Source: an uncultured Amylibacter sp. (GTDB lineage Bacteria; Pseudomonadota; Alphaproteobacteria; Rhodobacterales; Rhodobacteraceae). From it: 6,481 nucleotides of DNA. Both the position numbers and the translations under genes were made by a program. The stretch covers positions 1 to 6,481 of the forward strand of contig CALDZS010000127.1 in assembly GCA_937944065.1 (NCBI GenBank), in the 5' to 3' direction. Below, in pieces: positions 5,993 to 6,481 of this stretch. A model generated the notes under the pieces. The model worked only from the letters and a program-made list of their open reading frames with translations. It had not been told where the DNA came from and did not search any database. The first letter of the stretch is position 1. Each line of letters starts with the position of its first letter.

Positions 5993-6481
5993 CTAGCCAT
6001 AGCTTGAAACAGGTGATCCCGCCAAGGCGGCGATGTTCAGCAATCCGCGAACGCTCACACCTGGTGTGACGATATGTGCACGGTTGCCCATGCCCATCAA
6101 TATCGGCCCGACCTCTAACCCGTCTGCCACTGATTTTAATAGATTTCGCGCAGCACCCGCTGCATCCGTATTGGTGTAGATTAGCACATTCGCTTGACCA
6201 GTCAGGCGGTTATTTGGCATCAGCGCATCGCGTAATTCAGCGTCTAGAGCGGCGTCTGTGTGCATTTCGCCCTCATATTCAAAATCGACGCCGCTTTGAT
6301 CCATAATTGCCAACGCCTCGCGTGCCACGGTACCTGATGTACTGTCCAGATTGCCAAACTGTGACCCTGAACACAGGGCGAGTTTTGGAATTAGACCAAA
6401 CCGTTTCACATGACGCGCAGCGGCGATCATTGTTGCGGCCAATTGTGGCGCTGTTGGTTCTGTGTGCACATGAGTGTCAGC
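5993..6481 (-). CDS. maeB: NADP-dependent malic enzyme, C-terminal phosphotransacetylase-like part
   Basis: MaeB-type malic enzymes oxidatively decarboxylate malate to pyruvate and CO2, making NADPH and linking the TCA cycle to pyruvate. Only the last 162 residues are in the window. The frame is open to base 6481, and the catalytic malic-enzyme and NAD(P)-binding domains (the usual total is about 750 residues) lie outside. The fragment is the end of the phosphotransacetylase-like domain fused to these enzymes, thought to be regulatory (acetyl-CoA inhibition) and not an active transferase. Supporting segments are ADTHVHTEPTAPQLA at the start, SGSQFGNLDS (38-47), EGEMHTDAALD (70-80), LTGQANVLIYTNTDAAGAAR (93-112), and VGPILMGMGNRAHIVTP with VSVRGLLNIAALAGSPV near the end. 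The ending matches MaeB better than a stand-alone phosphate acetyltransferase, which is the main alternative. An internal GTG at 6469 is not the start. Confidence 0.9.
   Translation of the reverse strand, partial: ADTHVHTEPTAPQLAATMIAAARHVKRFGLIPKLALCSGSQFGNLDSTSGTVAREALAIMDQSGVDFEYEGEMHTDAALDAELRDALMPNNRLTGQANVLIYTNTDAAGAARNLLKSVADGLEVGPILMGMGNRAHIVTPGVSVRGLLNIAALAGSPVSSYG

Noticed and set aside
6019..6030. CCGCC-AA-GGCGG inverted repeat as a terminator
   Set aside because: It lies inside the maeB coding region, has a 2-nt loop that cannot form well, and no T-run follows on either strand.

Overview
The window looks like ordinary chromosomal DNA from an alphaproteobacterium, most likely a marine Rhodobacterales (Roseobacter-type) organism. 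The pointers are a short-form HisG paired with HisZ, a DUF1489 protein, a Rhodobacterales-style class II ribonucleotide reductase, a MaeB-type malic enzyme, and a base composition of roughly half G+C. The assignment rests on remembered family resemblance, not on a search. Seven protein genes fill almost the whole window, and two of them run off its edges. I see no RNA gene, mobile element, CRISPR array or broken gene. No stretch without a gene exceeds 80 bases.

Left part (1-3176, + strand): the 3' part of hisZ, then hisG, panC and a family 2-type glycosyltransferase. Each gene overlaps the next by a few bases, so they read as one translationally coupled operon. HisZ and HisG together form the ATP phosphoribosyltransferase that starts histidine synthesis. 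PanC makes pantothenate, the coenzyme A precursor. The glycosyltransferase has no obvious link to either pathway.

Middle (3173-3682): a DUF1489 gene on the - strand meets the glycosyltransferase tail to tail, and the two stop codons share the bases TTAA. A 78-bp divergent spacer then separates DUF1489 from nrdJ. The spacer holds a fair promoter match for DUF1489, a weak one for nrdJ, and a GANTC (CcrM-type) site inside the candidate nrdJ -10 box.

Right part (3683-6481): nrdJ, a complete adenosylcobalamin-dependent ribonucleotide reductase, faces the 3' end of a malic enzyme gene (maeB) on the - strand, with 48 bp between them.

I did not find an undescribed system. The points worth a second look are modest: the mixed operon, the TTG-start glycosyltransferase, the DUF1489-nrdJ pairing with its spacer, and an NrdJ that lacks an ATP-cone.
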